Source: Trichomonas tenax
Taxonomy: Eukaryota; Parabasalia; Trichomonadida; Trichomonadidae
Assembly: GCA_023091735.1 (NCBI GenBank)
Contig: JALKBU010000170.1
Location: 1-64,000, forward strand
DNA: 64,000 nucleotides
Direction: 5' to 3'
The translations under genes were made by a program, and so were the position numbers. The notes beneath the pieces are model-generated. The model saw only the letters and a list, made by a program, of their open reading frames with translations, was not told the origin of the DNA and searched no databases. Shown here piece by piece: positions 30,993 to 40,739 of this stretch (positions are counted from its first letter, which is position 1; each line of letters opens with the position of its first letter).

Positions 30993-31597
30993 TCACTGTG
31001 GTGGATTTGGTGGAGTAATGAAACCTGGCGCTATATTTGCAGCTGCTTCCAACGATTGCGGAATAACTACTTTTGGCTGTGGAATTGGCGTGTTTGACGA
31101 CTGTTTGTCGAACTCATGATATTAACTTGAGGAATGATTACGATAAGGTTTGGTGGTATTGCAGGCATAGGAGAACCAGAGCTTAGATAGGCTGGTGGTG
31201 TCGGTTGTTGTAAATATTTTCTGAAATTCGGCTTGTTTTTGAGATTTTTCCATTTATCACTGATATTGCTCGCTCTTCTGTCGCGCTTAATGAACACATC
31301 CTTGTGCAGCTCGTATATTTTGGTCTATTTTCCTAAACCGTACTTTTGAATTCGATCTTCAATCGCATCAACTTCTTCTTGAGTCTAAGGGATAGAACCA
31401 CGCTTTTTCTCAGTTGTCTGCAAGTCGAAAGGCGGCTGTGCTTTGAAATTACCTATTTCAGATTGCTGTATTAGTCCTAATGATAATAATTCAGCGAATC
31501 CTTCCAAAACTTCGGCGTAGTTCACGTGAGAGCGAAGAATGTTCTTCTTGAAGCTCTCTATTTCCTTCTCTGTTGACACTATATGTTTTGATATCAT
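30993..31597 (-). pseudogene. Telobox-type Myb/SANT gene with two in-frame TAGs and a frameshift
   Basis: One reading frame runs from the ATG at 31597 but carries TAG at 31385-31387 and 31325-31327. Between and after the stops it encodes a Myb/SANT domain of the telomere-binding (telobox) kind: TQEEVDAIEDRIQKYGLGK, then the second TAG, then TKIYELHKDVF and NISDKWKNLKNKP. The two TAGs stand exactly where the first and second conserved Trp of the domain belong; the third Trp (31250-31252) is intact. Further on the frame shifts near 31120 into a Pro-rich tail (QSSNTPIPQPKVVIPQ) ending at TGA 30993. The N-terminal ~65 residues are helical. The promoter has a perfect Inr (31605-31611). I treat it as a young pseudogene; TAG is a normal stop in neighbouring genes. 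Confidence 0.7.
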
Positions 31598-31604
31598 ATT
31601 TTAG

Positions 31605-31611
31605 AAAGTGA
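31605..31611 (-). promoter_or_regulatory. Inr of the Myb-like gene
   Basis: Minus strand TCACTTT, 12-base leader to the ATG at 31597. It is intact although the coding region is broken. Confidence 0.6.
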
Positions 31612-31986
31612 CAAATTTGAAAGTAATATGATAAAAAGTAACATAATCAGTTATGTAAACCTTTGCGAAAAAACGATAATTGACCGCGAATACTCAGCAG
31701 CGGCCTTCTTTTGGCCCAAAAGAATCTATTTATACTGGTAATTTGTTATTGTAGGCTAAATATATGTCAAATATACATTTTACATGACAGAAATATTTTG
31801 TCAATAGTATTTTACATGTCATTTTGATTGAATTGCTAATTTTACGTGTCAAAAAGATTAAACATAATGAAAAACCCTGAATTCGTAAGAAATAAAGAAA
31901 TTTGTACATAGTACTAAAGGATTTATTTAAATTTCAATGATAAATAACCTATAATAACAAACAGTATTGAGATTCCATACAAAATT
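31612..31986. other. Intergenic region with TTACATGACA/TTACATGTCA motifs
   Basis: The motif appears at about 31789 (TTTACATGACA), 31811 (TTTACATGTCA) and 31841 (TTTACGTGTCA), about 20-30 bases apart. No coding or RNA feature is seen. Confidence 0.45.
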
Positions 31987-33393
31987 TCAGCCTTTGAACA
32001 TTGATTCTTGCAGAGCAGAGATCTGCATCAACTTGACACTATCAGGAAGGTCCTTGGAGATATTGAACAGAATCTTTTGAAGATTTGGATCTTCTTTGAT
32101 CTGGTATTTTGTTGCTTGGTATTTCTGTACACTCGAGTAGAGTTCGTATGCTCTGTTGATTGTTATTATGTCAAGAGTGTTATCACCTGGGTGGAAGTTA
32201 TTCGTTTCTTGGAAATAAACCCAATCTTTCTGGAAACAACCGAGGAATGGGACACACGGTAAGTGAGATGTGAGGATGGCTTGGCGATATCCATGGAAGT
32301 TGTTGTTAAAACTGCAGATATTTCTGATTGTTTCGAATTCTCTTTTAACCTTAGATCCCATTTGCCTCCAAGCCTCGTCAATCGTACTCTTTAGACGTTC
32401 AACGCAAGGATGTGTAATTCCTCCGTAAATAGAAAACATGCCAGAGAAGTCATTAATTTTTCTCAGCTCAAACAGAATGCTGACCCACATAGAATATATT
32501 GTGGCTCTCACTTTAACTTCTCGTTCAAATATAACGGAAAATGCGACGAATTTGGATAACGTGTCAAAATGTTCTTGTAGATAACTGATTGAAGGTGAGT
32601 TTTTGGCTGACATTTGGCCACCAATGCAGGCCATCAAGTCTCTCGGGTTAACGGCCCCAAAAATAAGCGAATCTTGAAGGGCGATCTGCAAAGCAACCTG
32701 TTGTGGATGTGTTTTCTTGAGGATTGGGAACGTGGACTTCGGTCCTAGAATCTTGGTATCGATTGAACGCAGCATCAAACCTGTCAAATCATCAACTACT
32801 GTTTGATCCATCAAATTTAGCTGATTGTCAATTGCATCGACTAATTCCTTCTCGCCATCTGACAAATGACCGATGGAGATCGTGTTATAAAATTGACGAA
32901 TAGTTTTAAGTAGCTGATCGTTAAAATAGAAAGGCGCTGTCGACATCCATTTTATGAGGAATCGCAGAATGCGCATACGAGTCTGCTCGAGCTCAATAAT
33001 CGAAGTGATGTTAGATGTTCCTTCGTTAGGATCTGTGAAATAACGCGCAAAAATACAAGCTAAAAGGTACTTAGGTGACTTTAATAACGTGAATGTTGTG
33101 ATAAACTCTCTCTGCAAGTCATCCCAATCTCCTTCAGAAGTTAATAAAACAACTAAATGCTCGAAAATTATCTTTTTGTGCTTACCAATGTTATCAGGTC
33201 CATTTAAAAGGTCGTCGGGTAATCTCTTTGCAACGTTTACAAGCATTTGCTTCTCTACGGGCAATAATTCTAATTCTGCGCAAAGATGAGATAAAATTGT
33301 TCCTCTGCCAAACTCCAGCGGACTCTCCGCCTCTTTGTAGCAGTTATCATCATTATAATCAACAGGCTCAAGCGCTTTAACTAAAAGTTCCAT
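31987..33393 (-). CDS. Ras guanine-nucleotide exchange factor (REM + CDC25 domains)
   Basis: 468 residues from the ATG at 33393; five extra codons upstream begin with TTG. The N-terminal part (about 20-180) is a RasGEF N-terminal domain (WDDLQREFITTFTLLKSPKYLL, then RILRFLIKWM). The catalytic CDC25 domain (about 225-460) includes HPQQVALQIALQDSLIFGAV, SVIFEREVKVRATIYSMW, NDFSGMFSIYGGI and the hallmark LPCVPFLGCFQKDWVYF, the P-F-L-G segment and Asp next to the switch-opening helical hairpin. It is therefore more canonical than the LisH-RasGEF at 11244-13010. A GGCACTTTTTTG sequence upstream is an Inr variant with GCA for TCA. Confidence 0.9.
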   Translation of the reverse strand: MELLVKALEPVDYNDDNCYKEAESPLEFGRGTILSHLCAELELLPVEKQMLVNVAKRLPDDLLNGPDNIGKHKKIIFEHLVVLLTSEGDWDDLQREFITTFTLLKSPKYLLACIFARYFTDPNEGTSNITSIIELEQTRMRILRFLIKWMSTAPFYFNDQLLKTIRQFYNTISIGHLSDGEKELVDAIDNQLNLMDQTVVDDLTGLMLRSIDTKILGPKSTFPILKKTHPQQVALQIALQDSLIFGAVNPRDLMACIGGQMSAKNSPSISYLQEHFDTLSKFVAFSVIFEREVKVRATIYSMWVSILFELRKINDFSGMFSIYGGITHPCVERLKSTIDEAWRQMGSKVKREFETIRNICSFNNNFHGYRQAILTSHLPCVPFLGCFQKDWVYFQETNNFHPGDNTLDIITINRAYELYSSVQKYQATKYQIKEDPNLQKILFNISKDLPDSVKLMQISALQESMFKG

Positions 33394-34802
33394 AAAATTT
33401 ATTTTCAAAAAAGTGCCAAATTTTAGCTAAAAATGTTTAAAGATTTTTTGCAAGATAAAACAATTCCATTATTTACGTAGAATACGAAAAATACGTTTTT
33501 GGCATTTTCGAAGCCAGTACAAAAAACCTCCAAAAAATATTTTATATAAAAATGCGTGATTTTTGGTATTCTGTGTTTTCTGTAAAAGCACATTTGTTTC
33601 GTTCAGAAAAGTCGATAAAAAAACTTAATAATTTATGATTTCACATTTTGAATTTATTACGCAAAGAGTGTGAATACAGAGAACAATGGCATAAATTGAT
33701 GACAAATAAAATCTCATGTGAATATTATACCGTCGTTATTTTTGGTGCTATTGAGGTTTTTCTTGACTATTAGGTAGAACTCTTTACTAATTTCGAATCA
33801 AAATTTCAATCTTTGATAGTTTCATGTAATCTCTTTATAAGTACATTTTAAAAATAAAAACAGAGACTTTTGTCGATATTATCTATTGAAATCTTAATAA
33901 TTTATAAGACAATATTTATATTTTTGCAAAATTATCGCATTAGCTTCGAATTCACTGATCAAAACACGCGATAGCACATCAGGACTTCTAGCATTTACGC
34001 ATTCGCTTATACAACATTGCTGCTTACAATATTTGACTCTTTTTATATATTTCCAAAGTTACATCGTAAACATATGATATTTCCAACTCTCTATGAGAGT
34101 GCAATGAGGCCAATATAGAAATTACAATTCCATTTATAATTTAACAATTCATAAAAAACATTTAATCCACAAATCGAATGTATTACACTAATAAATCTAC
34201 AATAGCTCCTGATGGAAATAAAAATTACAATCCACAAATGATCATTCATTCCATTATTATTAATATTCGTTTGACGATTAAAACTCTCAAATGATCAAAC
34301 GACGATCAAACCATATTTCGAAAAGCCCACAGGAGGTCGATCGGCACCGTTAAAATTTCATCATCTCACCAAATTACTTTCATTTTATTAGAAACCTCAA
34401 ACACGCTAAGCAACATATTTTATGCTCCACAGAAATCATCCTATCACCTCGTTGATAACAAAGGAATGATTCTAATAATTTTTATATAAAAAAACGAAAA
34501 TAATTATGCAAGAATGCAAATGACAACTCACCTTAAGCGGAAAAGTATAGCTCTCAAAGTTAACCATTTAATGAGCGCTTAATATTTCGATATTATCCGT
34601 TTTATTGACTAATTTTAGTAATTACAGAATTCAGAGCATCATACATCGAAACTATGTTACGAGGAAATGCTATTTACATTATAGATTATGAACATTCTCG
34701 CTCAAGTTAATATTTTTGTAATCAAAAATCTTTCCATATTTGAAATTTCTTACTGTTTTCTTGTTTTGCAGACAAAACAAAAATCATCCATCGAATAAAA
34801 AC
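33394..34802. other. Intergenic region between divergent genes, nothing recognised
   Basis: 1.4 kb of AT-rich DNA. A slightly GC-richer spot at about 34320-34360 (CCACAGGAGGTCGATCGGC) has no associated frame or helix. No repeat or RNA arm is seen. Confidence 0.5.
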
Positions 34803-34844
34803 ATGTCTGAGTGGTTCTTGATAGAAAATTTATTTTTTTTCTAA
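34803..34844 (+). promoter_or_regulatory. Upstream ORF overlapping the next start codon (TAATG)
   Basis: ATG at 34803 opens a 13-codon frame (product begins MSEWFLIENL) whose stop TAA shares its last base with the ATG of the acidic protein at 34844. If the transcript begins upstream of 34803, ribosomes would meet this frame first, and the overlap would suit termination-reinitiation. If transcription starts between the two ATGs the frame is irrelevant. Confidence 0.35.
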
Positions 34845-35752
34845 TGCGAAAGAATACACAATTGAACGAAATTGATGCTCTCGCTCGTTCAAGGATAAAG
34901 CGTGTTGAACTAGCTAAGCAAGTTCGTGCGCAGTACCTTGAAGAAATCAAAGGAATTGTTCACGAAACAGATTTTTATCTGAAGCATACAAAAGCTCCTC
35001 CAAAACGCATGCCAAACTGGTTGTCATCTCCAAAACCTATAAAGAAACTCGTTGTTCGCGTTCCTGAAGATCCTGACGAGAAATACAGATTTTTAAATAC
35101 TCCTCCAAAATCTTCGACTCCAAAGCGACCACTGAGGAAAGTTCACAACACAAAGCGTTTTAATGGCGGTGTTGATGACTATATGTACACAAAAGAAGTA
35201 AAATTGCCAAACTTAGAGGAAGAATACGCGGCTAAAAACCAACAAGAGACACCTAAGAAGGAGGAAATCGATCAAACGGAAATGATTGCAAGTCCAGCAT
35301 CACCAAGCACAGACCAAGAGAGCGATATCGATTATAACGACCAAGATGACTGGAAGAACAAATCAGATGAATATATCCAAGAGAAACTCAACGAAGTTAA
35401 AGAACAGCTTGAAGAAATTTTCGAAGAAAATGCACCGATTGAAAAAGCTGCTTCATTTGAGAATTCTCCACTTGCAAGCAACGATCATATTGATGATAAT
35501 GCCAATGGAGAAGAAGATATTCAACAAATACAAGATGAAAATAAAGAAAATGAAAAAAATCAAAATATTGAAACAACAGAACAGAAAGAAAACGAAGATG
35601 ATAACAAAGCAGAAGAGGAGGAGGACGACGATTATGTTCCTTTCAGCCCCGACTCACTCGGCAAAGAAATATTTGCACAATTACAAGAAGTTGATACAGA
35701 CTCAGACTTTGAGGTCGATGCGTACATCGAGAATATTAAGAATAATATGTGA
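34844..35752 (+). CDS. Hypothetical acidic protein, 302 residues
   Basis: Not recognised. Started at the ATG at 34844; the longer frame begins at a GTG. The N-terminal half is basic and helical (IDALARSRIKRVELAKQVRA) with a Pro/Lys-rich segment (about 50-110, KAPPKRMPNWLSSPKPIKK). The C-terminal half is very acidic and low-complexity (many Glu, Asp, Asn and Gln, such as EEEEDDDYVPFSPDSLG), ending in a more ordered stretch, DSDFEVDAYIENI. No signal or membrane segment. Composition suggests an intrinsically disordered nuclear or cytoskeleton-associated protein, but that is inference. Confidence 0.7.
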   Translation: MRKNTQLNEIDALARSRIKRVELAKQVRAQYLEEIKGIVHETDFYLKHTKAPPKRMPNWLSSPKPIKKLVVRVPEDPDEKYRFLNTPPKSSTPKRPLRKVHNTKRFNGGVDDYMYTKEVKLPNLEEEYAAKNQQETPKKEEIDQTEMIASPASPSTDQESDIDYNDQDDWKNKSDEYIQEKLNEVKEQLEEIFEENAPIEKAASFENSPLASNDHIDDNANGEEDIQQIQDENKENEKNQNIETTEQKENEDDNKAEEEEDDDYVPFSPDSLGKEIFAQLQEVDTDSDFEVDAYIENIKNNM

Positions 35753-36485
35753 AAATGTTTGTTGTTAGTTGTTCCTTTATCAATTATTGATTACTGATAT
35801 TGTTTTTTTTTTTCCTTTTTAAAATTTATATGTCATTTTCTTGAATTTACACGTCAGAATTAATTCATTTGTATTTTGTTTCTTCAGGGACTTTTCGGTT
35901 TTTGTAGCAGTTACGCAACTTTACAAATCCATTCAATTTTGTGAGGAAAATTTGCATTTTGCGCAGACAAGCAAAAATTGAATATTTTTTAGATTTTGAA
36001 ATGTTTACTAAATTTTATTTCACTTTTCACATGTTTACCATTTCGTGCACTACATGCATACTGAACAAGCAAAACTCGAGTAGTGCTGGATTATAAAAAG
36101 GGTGCGAGACAATTGCTTCCATCCATATAACAGAGATAGATGTAGAAAGATACCTCTGGCATCTTGATTTATTGATTACTGCGTACGTTTGACCGTGAAT
36201 GAAGAAATTCTAAATCTGATTTTAAGAAATAGATTGTATCCCTGGTTATTTGATTGAGCGAAGTTGATTTTTAGACCATGGAGAACTTGTTTGCTAAATT
36301 TGGTGAAGATTAGTGCACTTTAACTTTGCAAAGTTCCTCCTGATCGCGAGCATCAGAAAATTGAAGGGTAATTTTGCTGCAATTTGCTTAAAAGTGACAC
36401 GATTCGACTTTTCTTTTGAAATGATACACGAAAATGCGTTTAAAGGAGTGGAAAGACTTTTATAAAGATAATGAGCAGTATAAAA
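35753..36485. other. Intergenic region, two TTAYAYGTCA motifs
   Basis: Copies of the recurrent motif lie at about 35826 (TTATATGTCA) and 35850 (TTACACGTCA). Otherwise AT-rich with no gene seen. Confidence 0.45.
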
Positions 36486-37303
36486 CTATCGAAAAATCAA
36501 CAAAGCCAGTTTCTGAAACATCGAATTAGAACTATTAATTGAAATATTCATATTTTCCAATGCAATAAGTAGCGTAGTAAAATTTAATTCCAGTGCACCT
36601 AATGCAATGCTTCTAATCAAAGATACATCATTTTCAAATTGTTCAAGCTCAAACAGTGGTGGATCCATCAGTTTTATTACAAATGGACAGTTCTCTCAAC
36701 ATAGAGTCTGTAACATTCATTCAAACGCAAAGTATGATGGTATATAATGTAAAGTTGAAACAAAGAATGAGTTTAAGATTAATTTTTGATTCTTCAATTT
36801 CATTCTCTGGGGATGATTTGCAAAATGGAGATAAAAATATAGATTGCCTGGGTAGTGTTAACATATATTCTGTTAACAATTCAAAGGCAGACATATTGAA
36901 AAGATGCTTAATATTCATTGATTATGCGTCAAAAGATTCATCAATGAAGTTTTCAACATTTTCTAATAATACTTAAAATAGTGATAACATTGGTCCAGAA
37001 GCTTATTTTTCACGGAGCCTAAATGTCCATTTTTATATAGCGCTTTGCAATTTTTTGAACAACAAAGGTTCAATTAAAAGTGAAATGATATACTGCTTTA
37101 ATCTCGATATCAGAATATATAACTCTAGCTTCCATGGAAACATTGATAATGCCTATAGATTTTGGAAAGATACTGGGAGCTTTGTAGTAGAGTTTTGTTA
37201 TATTACGGACACTCAGAGTGATTTTGATGTTGTGAAAATCAATAAAGAGATCACTTATAGCATCAAATTAAGCTCCTTGAAAGTGATGAATGTAATATTG
37301 TAG
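36486..37303 (+). pseudogene. Relic of a Pmp-like beta-helix surface protein (second copy)
   Basis: Broken frames on the plus strand: an N-terminal stretch full of stops, then ESVTFIQTQSMMVYNV, RLIFDSSISFSGDDLQNGD and a stop at about 36975, then LDIRIYNSSFHGNIDNAYRF and GSFVVEFCYITDTQSDF. The short strands, N/S-rich turns and the CYITDTQ module match the minus-strand relic at 26143-26931. Both appear to be old, independent deaths of members of one family. No promoter is recognisable. Confidence 0.55.
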
Positions 37304-37350
37304 ATCTAGTAAATACCTAATATATGATTTGAACAAGATTTAATTATAAA

Positions 37351-37502
37351 TTACATGACATATTTCAAATAATATTGAATACTTTACATGTCATTTATTT
37401 TTACACGACAAAAATACTATTTATTTCATTTTGTAATTACATGTCATATTTTTGATTTTACATTTCATTTTGCAAATTACACGTCATATTTATACATGTC
37501 TA
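37351..37502. repeat. Array of seven TTACAYGWCA-type motifs
   Basis: Within 150 bases the motif occurs at about 37351 (TTACATGACA), 37383 (TTACATGTCA), 37400 (TTACACGACA), 37436 (TTACATGTCA), 37457 (TTACATTTCA), 37476 (TTACACGTCA) and 37493 (ATACATGTCT), separated by AT-rich spacers of 7-26 bases. All copies face the same way. This is the densest cluster in the window. It lies downstream of the beta-helix relic and about 970 bases upstream of RFC1. Not CRISPR-like: the repeats are too short and spacers uneven. Confidence 0.55.
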
Positions 37503-38471
37503 ATCTGCGCAAAAACCGTCTAGAGGAGCCTTAAACATGATAAAAATTCACTCATTTTTTGCATTTTTTGATGTTTTTTACAAAAAATTGTATGTAAAAT
37601 CCCATGGTTTATTAGTGAGATATGAAGGATATTAGTAAACCTTTATAAATACTGCAAAATCTCTGCTGATATAGGTTTGACCAAAAGGTGTCACTTTTAT
37701 TGCTCATGATTGTGCACCATTCAATTTGAGAGTGTAAAACATTCAATTTTCTATGATTGCGCAATTTAGACGAATTTAAAGCGTGCGATTATGATTCTAA
37801 TAGCCTAAAGAATTTGCGCAAGTGCCTTTTATAGCAAAGTGCATTGAAAATATTTAAAATATGAAATTCATATTTTAAAAAGTTGGTTTCATCGAAATGA
37901 AAGCATTGAACCCCTTTTCTGACGATAGTCTGATATAGTCAACACACCAAAATGTTTGCGCATACCAATTTTTCCGCATATAATATAATATCATACCCAA
38001 ACACATAGTAAGATGACGTTTCAAATACAGCCAAAGGTAATATGATATAACCAGCTTTAAAAATTATAAGTTTTTAAAGTAAAAATAAAGTTTTAATAAA
38101 TTTCGATATTTTTCTACTGTAAAAAGAAAGAATTATGCGTCACATGACTCTAATCACCTAATTGATCCCATGTAAGAGTAAAGAATGGATTTAGTCGCAT
38201 TTGAAGGAAAATATTACTGATGATATTGAAATGATGGTGAAATGGTGCAGGATGATTGCAATGAGAACACTTTAACACACTGCTCCTTTTGGTCTGTTAA
38301 CATGCCATTCGATAAAGCTCAGAGTTTTGCGCAGCAATATTGCACATTTTGTCACTTTTTACGCGGATTTGACATCTATAATCATATTTAACAATATTGA
38401 ATGATTTACACAACAAAATTTATGTAGAGGCAAAGGTGAAGTTCCTGATTTTTTTTTAGCATTTTTTGTAA
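37503..38471. other. Intergenic region upstream of RFC1
   Basis: Featureless AT-rich DNA. Just before the RFC1 ATG the sequence AGCATTTTTTGTAA is an Inr-like element with GCA in place of TCA, which would give a 12-base leader. Confidence 0.45.
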
Positions 38472-40571
38472 ATGCCGCCCAAAGTCGCTAAAGTTGACCT
38501 TAAACCTTTTCCAGCACGTGATGATAACTTCACCATTAACGGTGGTTTTCAGTTTGGTAAAGGAGATAACCCTCCTCTCTACGGCCAGAAGGTTGTTCCT
38601 ATAGGAAAACCAAATTGCCTCTTCGGAAACACATTTGTGCCGACAGGAACAATGGTTTCTCTCAAGAGAGAGCAGGTTAAGGACTTAGTTCAGCAGTATG
38701 GCGGTAAAGTTACTTCTTCGATTTCAGGAAAGACAGATTGCGTCATTGTTGGATGCATGGAAGTCGGTCCTAAGAAGATCCAGACATGCAAAGATAAAGG
38801 AATCCCAATGATTGACGAAGATGGCTTATTTTACCTTATCGCAAGATCAGATCCAGAAAAGAACAAAGATTTCATAAAGAAATATGAAAAGAAACAACAA
38901 GGAGAAGCAGAAAAAGCTCGAGAGGAGGAAGAAAAGAAGGAAGAAGAAAAGCAAGAAGAACAAAAAGTTGAAAAATCCGAAGGAGCACAGAAAGAAGCAA
39001 AGAAAACATTCATTAATCTCGCAGAAAAGTGCAGGCCAACAGATTTATCACAGTTTGTTGGTGCTCAAGGCGCTAAAAATCAGATCAAAGAATACTTCTC
39101 GAATTTTCCAAACGTGAAGAATAAAATTTTGTTGATCACAGGTGGTCCTGGTACAGGAAAGACTACATTGGCACATTTAATGGCTTCTTCATGTGGATAT
39201 CATGTTGATGAATTCAATGCATCTGATGTAAGAACGAAATCTGAAGTGGAACACTTTGTCGACATTGTCAACAACAAAGTCATTGAATCAAACAACAAGA
39301 AGAAATCACTCGGCAAAGTTTGCATTATCTTCGATGAAATTGAAGGCCTTGGAATTGGAGATCGTGGAGGCCTCTCAGCAATCGTTAACCTCGGAAAGAC
39401 CACAAAGATCCCAATCGTTTGCATCATGAACTCAAAGAGCGATAGAAAATACGATCCACTCTACAAAGTAAGTGAAACAATCCAACTCCCGAAGATTGAC
39501 TCTGCTTTGATTGTCCAGAAGATCAAGAGCATAGCTCAGACAGAAGGCATTACAATAAAGCCAGTTGTTTTGCAGAGCATTGCTCAGAAAGCGAATGGTG
39601 ACATGAGATTTGCGATTAACTATTTGGAGTTCTGGGTTGGATCTAACAACAGCATGGAGAAAGTTCAGACAATCAATAATGTTGTTGATGCAACACGTAT
39701 GATTCTTTCCAGCAGAACATCTCTCAATGATAAATTTAATTGCTCATTCTTTGATGACTCTGTTGCTCTTTATGTTCAGTTCAACCTTCCTGCACCAAAG
39801 GCCGATACAAAGGATGACTATTTAGCATATGCAGATGCTCTTGAGTTAACATGTTTCGGTGATATTATCCAATCTGAACTCAGGCAGGCACAGAATTATA
39901 ACATCGCCACACCAGCAAACTTCTTGTCTTGCGTTGGCCCAACAATGGCTATGAAGCAAGATATCGATCCGCTGTTCTTGAGAGCTGAGATGCCTAAGTT
40001 GATGATGTCATACTCAAGGATCAACAAGTTCGAGAGATATGGAACTGAAATTGCGAATAATTTACACTGCAGTGCTTCAGATGCTACACTTACAGCATCG
40101 AACATTTCTACGAGAATCCAAAAGCTCACAGAGAAAGAGAAATATGAAGCTGCAGTTGAATACATTGAGAACTACACTCTCGGCATGGACGGGTATGAGC
40201 ACTGCCTTGAGTTTGCACAATGCAGTGGAAAGAAGAAAGATACTTCCATTCCAAAGGAGCTCAAGGAAGCATATTTGGCACATCACTCTAAGGATGATCC
40301 ACTGATTGTTCAGACAGCAGGAAAGAAGATCAAGCTCGAAGATTCGAAGAAGAAGAGCAAGGAAGAAGATCCTGAGAAGGTAGCAAAGAAGGAACAGAAG
40401 GCGAAAGAAAAGGCTGCAAAGGATGAAAAGAAGAAGAAAGAGAAGGAAGAAAAGAAGAAAGCAAAGGAAGAGAAAAAGAAAGAAAAAGAAGAGAAGAAGA
40501 AAGAGAAAGATGAAAAGAAGAAGCATAAGAAGGATGAAAAGAAAGAAGAGAAAAAGAAAGATAAAAAGTAA
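38472..40571 (+). CDS. RFC1: Replication factor C large subunit (RFC1)
   Basis: Large subunit of the clamp loader that opens PCNA and loads it at primer-template junctions in the nucleus. 699 residues, shorter than yeast (~860) or human (~1150). A BRCT domain spans about 45-125 (LKREQVKDLVQQYGGKVTSS, then TDCVIVG, then GIPMIDEDGLFYLI). A Glu/Lys-rich linker follows. The AAA+ module has Walker A GGPGTGKTT (about 224-232), Walker B CIIFDEIEG (about 284-292) and sensor-1 CIMNSKSD. After it comes the RFC1-specific helical collar (about 400-590). The last ~80 residues are almost only Lys, Glu and Asp (KKKEKEEKKKAKEEKKKEK), a nuclear-type basic-acidic tail of repetitive DNA. Confidence 0.95.
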   Translation: MPPKVAKVDLKPFPARDDNFTINGGFQFGKGDNPPLYGQKVVPIGKPNCLFGNTFVPTGTMVSLKREQVKDLVQQYGGKVTSSISGKTDCVIVGCMEVGPKKIQTCKDKGIPMIDEDGLFYLIARSDPEKNKDFIKKYEKKQQGEAEKAREEEEKKEEEKQEEQKVEKSEGAQKEAKKTFINLAEKCRPTDLSQFVGAQGAKNQIKEYFSNFPNVKNKILLITGGPGTGKTTLAHLMASSCGYHVDEFNASDVRTKSEVEHFVDIVNNKVIESNNKKKSLGKVCIIFDEIEGLGIGDRGGLSAIVNLGKTTKIPIVCIMNSKSDRKYDPLYKVSETIQLPKIDSALIVQKIKSIAQTEGITIKPVVLQSIAQKANGDMRFAINYLEFWVGSNNSMEKVQTINNVVDATRMILSSRTSLNDKFNCSFFDDSVALYVQFNLPAPKADTKDDYLAYADALELTCFGDIIQSELRQAQNYNIATPANFLSCVGPTMAMKQDIDPLFLRAEMPKLMMSYSRINKFERYGTEIANNLHCSASDATLTASNISTRIQKLTEKEKYEAAVEYIENYTLGMDGYEHCLEFAQCSGKKKDTSIPKELKEAYLAHHSKDDPLIVQTAGKKIKLEDSKKKSKEEDPEKVAKKEQKAKEKAAKDEKKKKEKEEKKKAKEEKKKEKEEKKKEKDEKKKHKKDEKKEEKKKDKK

Positions 40572-40739
40572 TTTTTAATTTTTTTATTCATTTGATGCAT
40601 ATTTGCAGTTCAAGTCTCATTTGATGATTTTTTTTTTGAAAAATTAAAAACGTTGACCAGTATAATATTTTGTGTTCGATATATATTAAGACACTGTTTA
40701 TTATATCCAAATTTAGTTGAATTCAATTTTGCATCATTG

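Noticed and set aside
30993..31597. UAG recoded as tryptophan in this organism
   Set aside because: TAG serves as an ordinary stop in the TPR-like gene (ends ACA TAG at 8327) and the Myb relic also has a frameshift; pseudogene is more economical.
37351..37502. CRISPR-like array
   Set aside because: Repeats of ~10 bases with uneven AT-rich spacers in a eukaryotic genome; no cas genes.
40077..40600. Antisense Phe/Leu/Ser-rich frames opposite the RFC1 tail
   Set aside because: Complement of Lys/Glu codon repeats; not a membrane protein.
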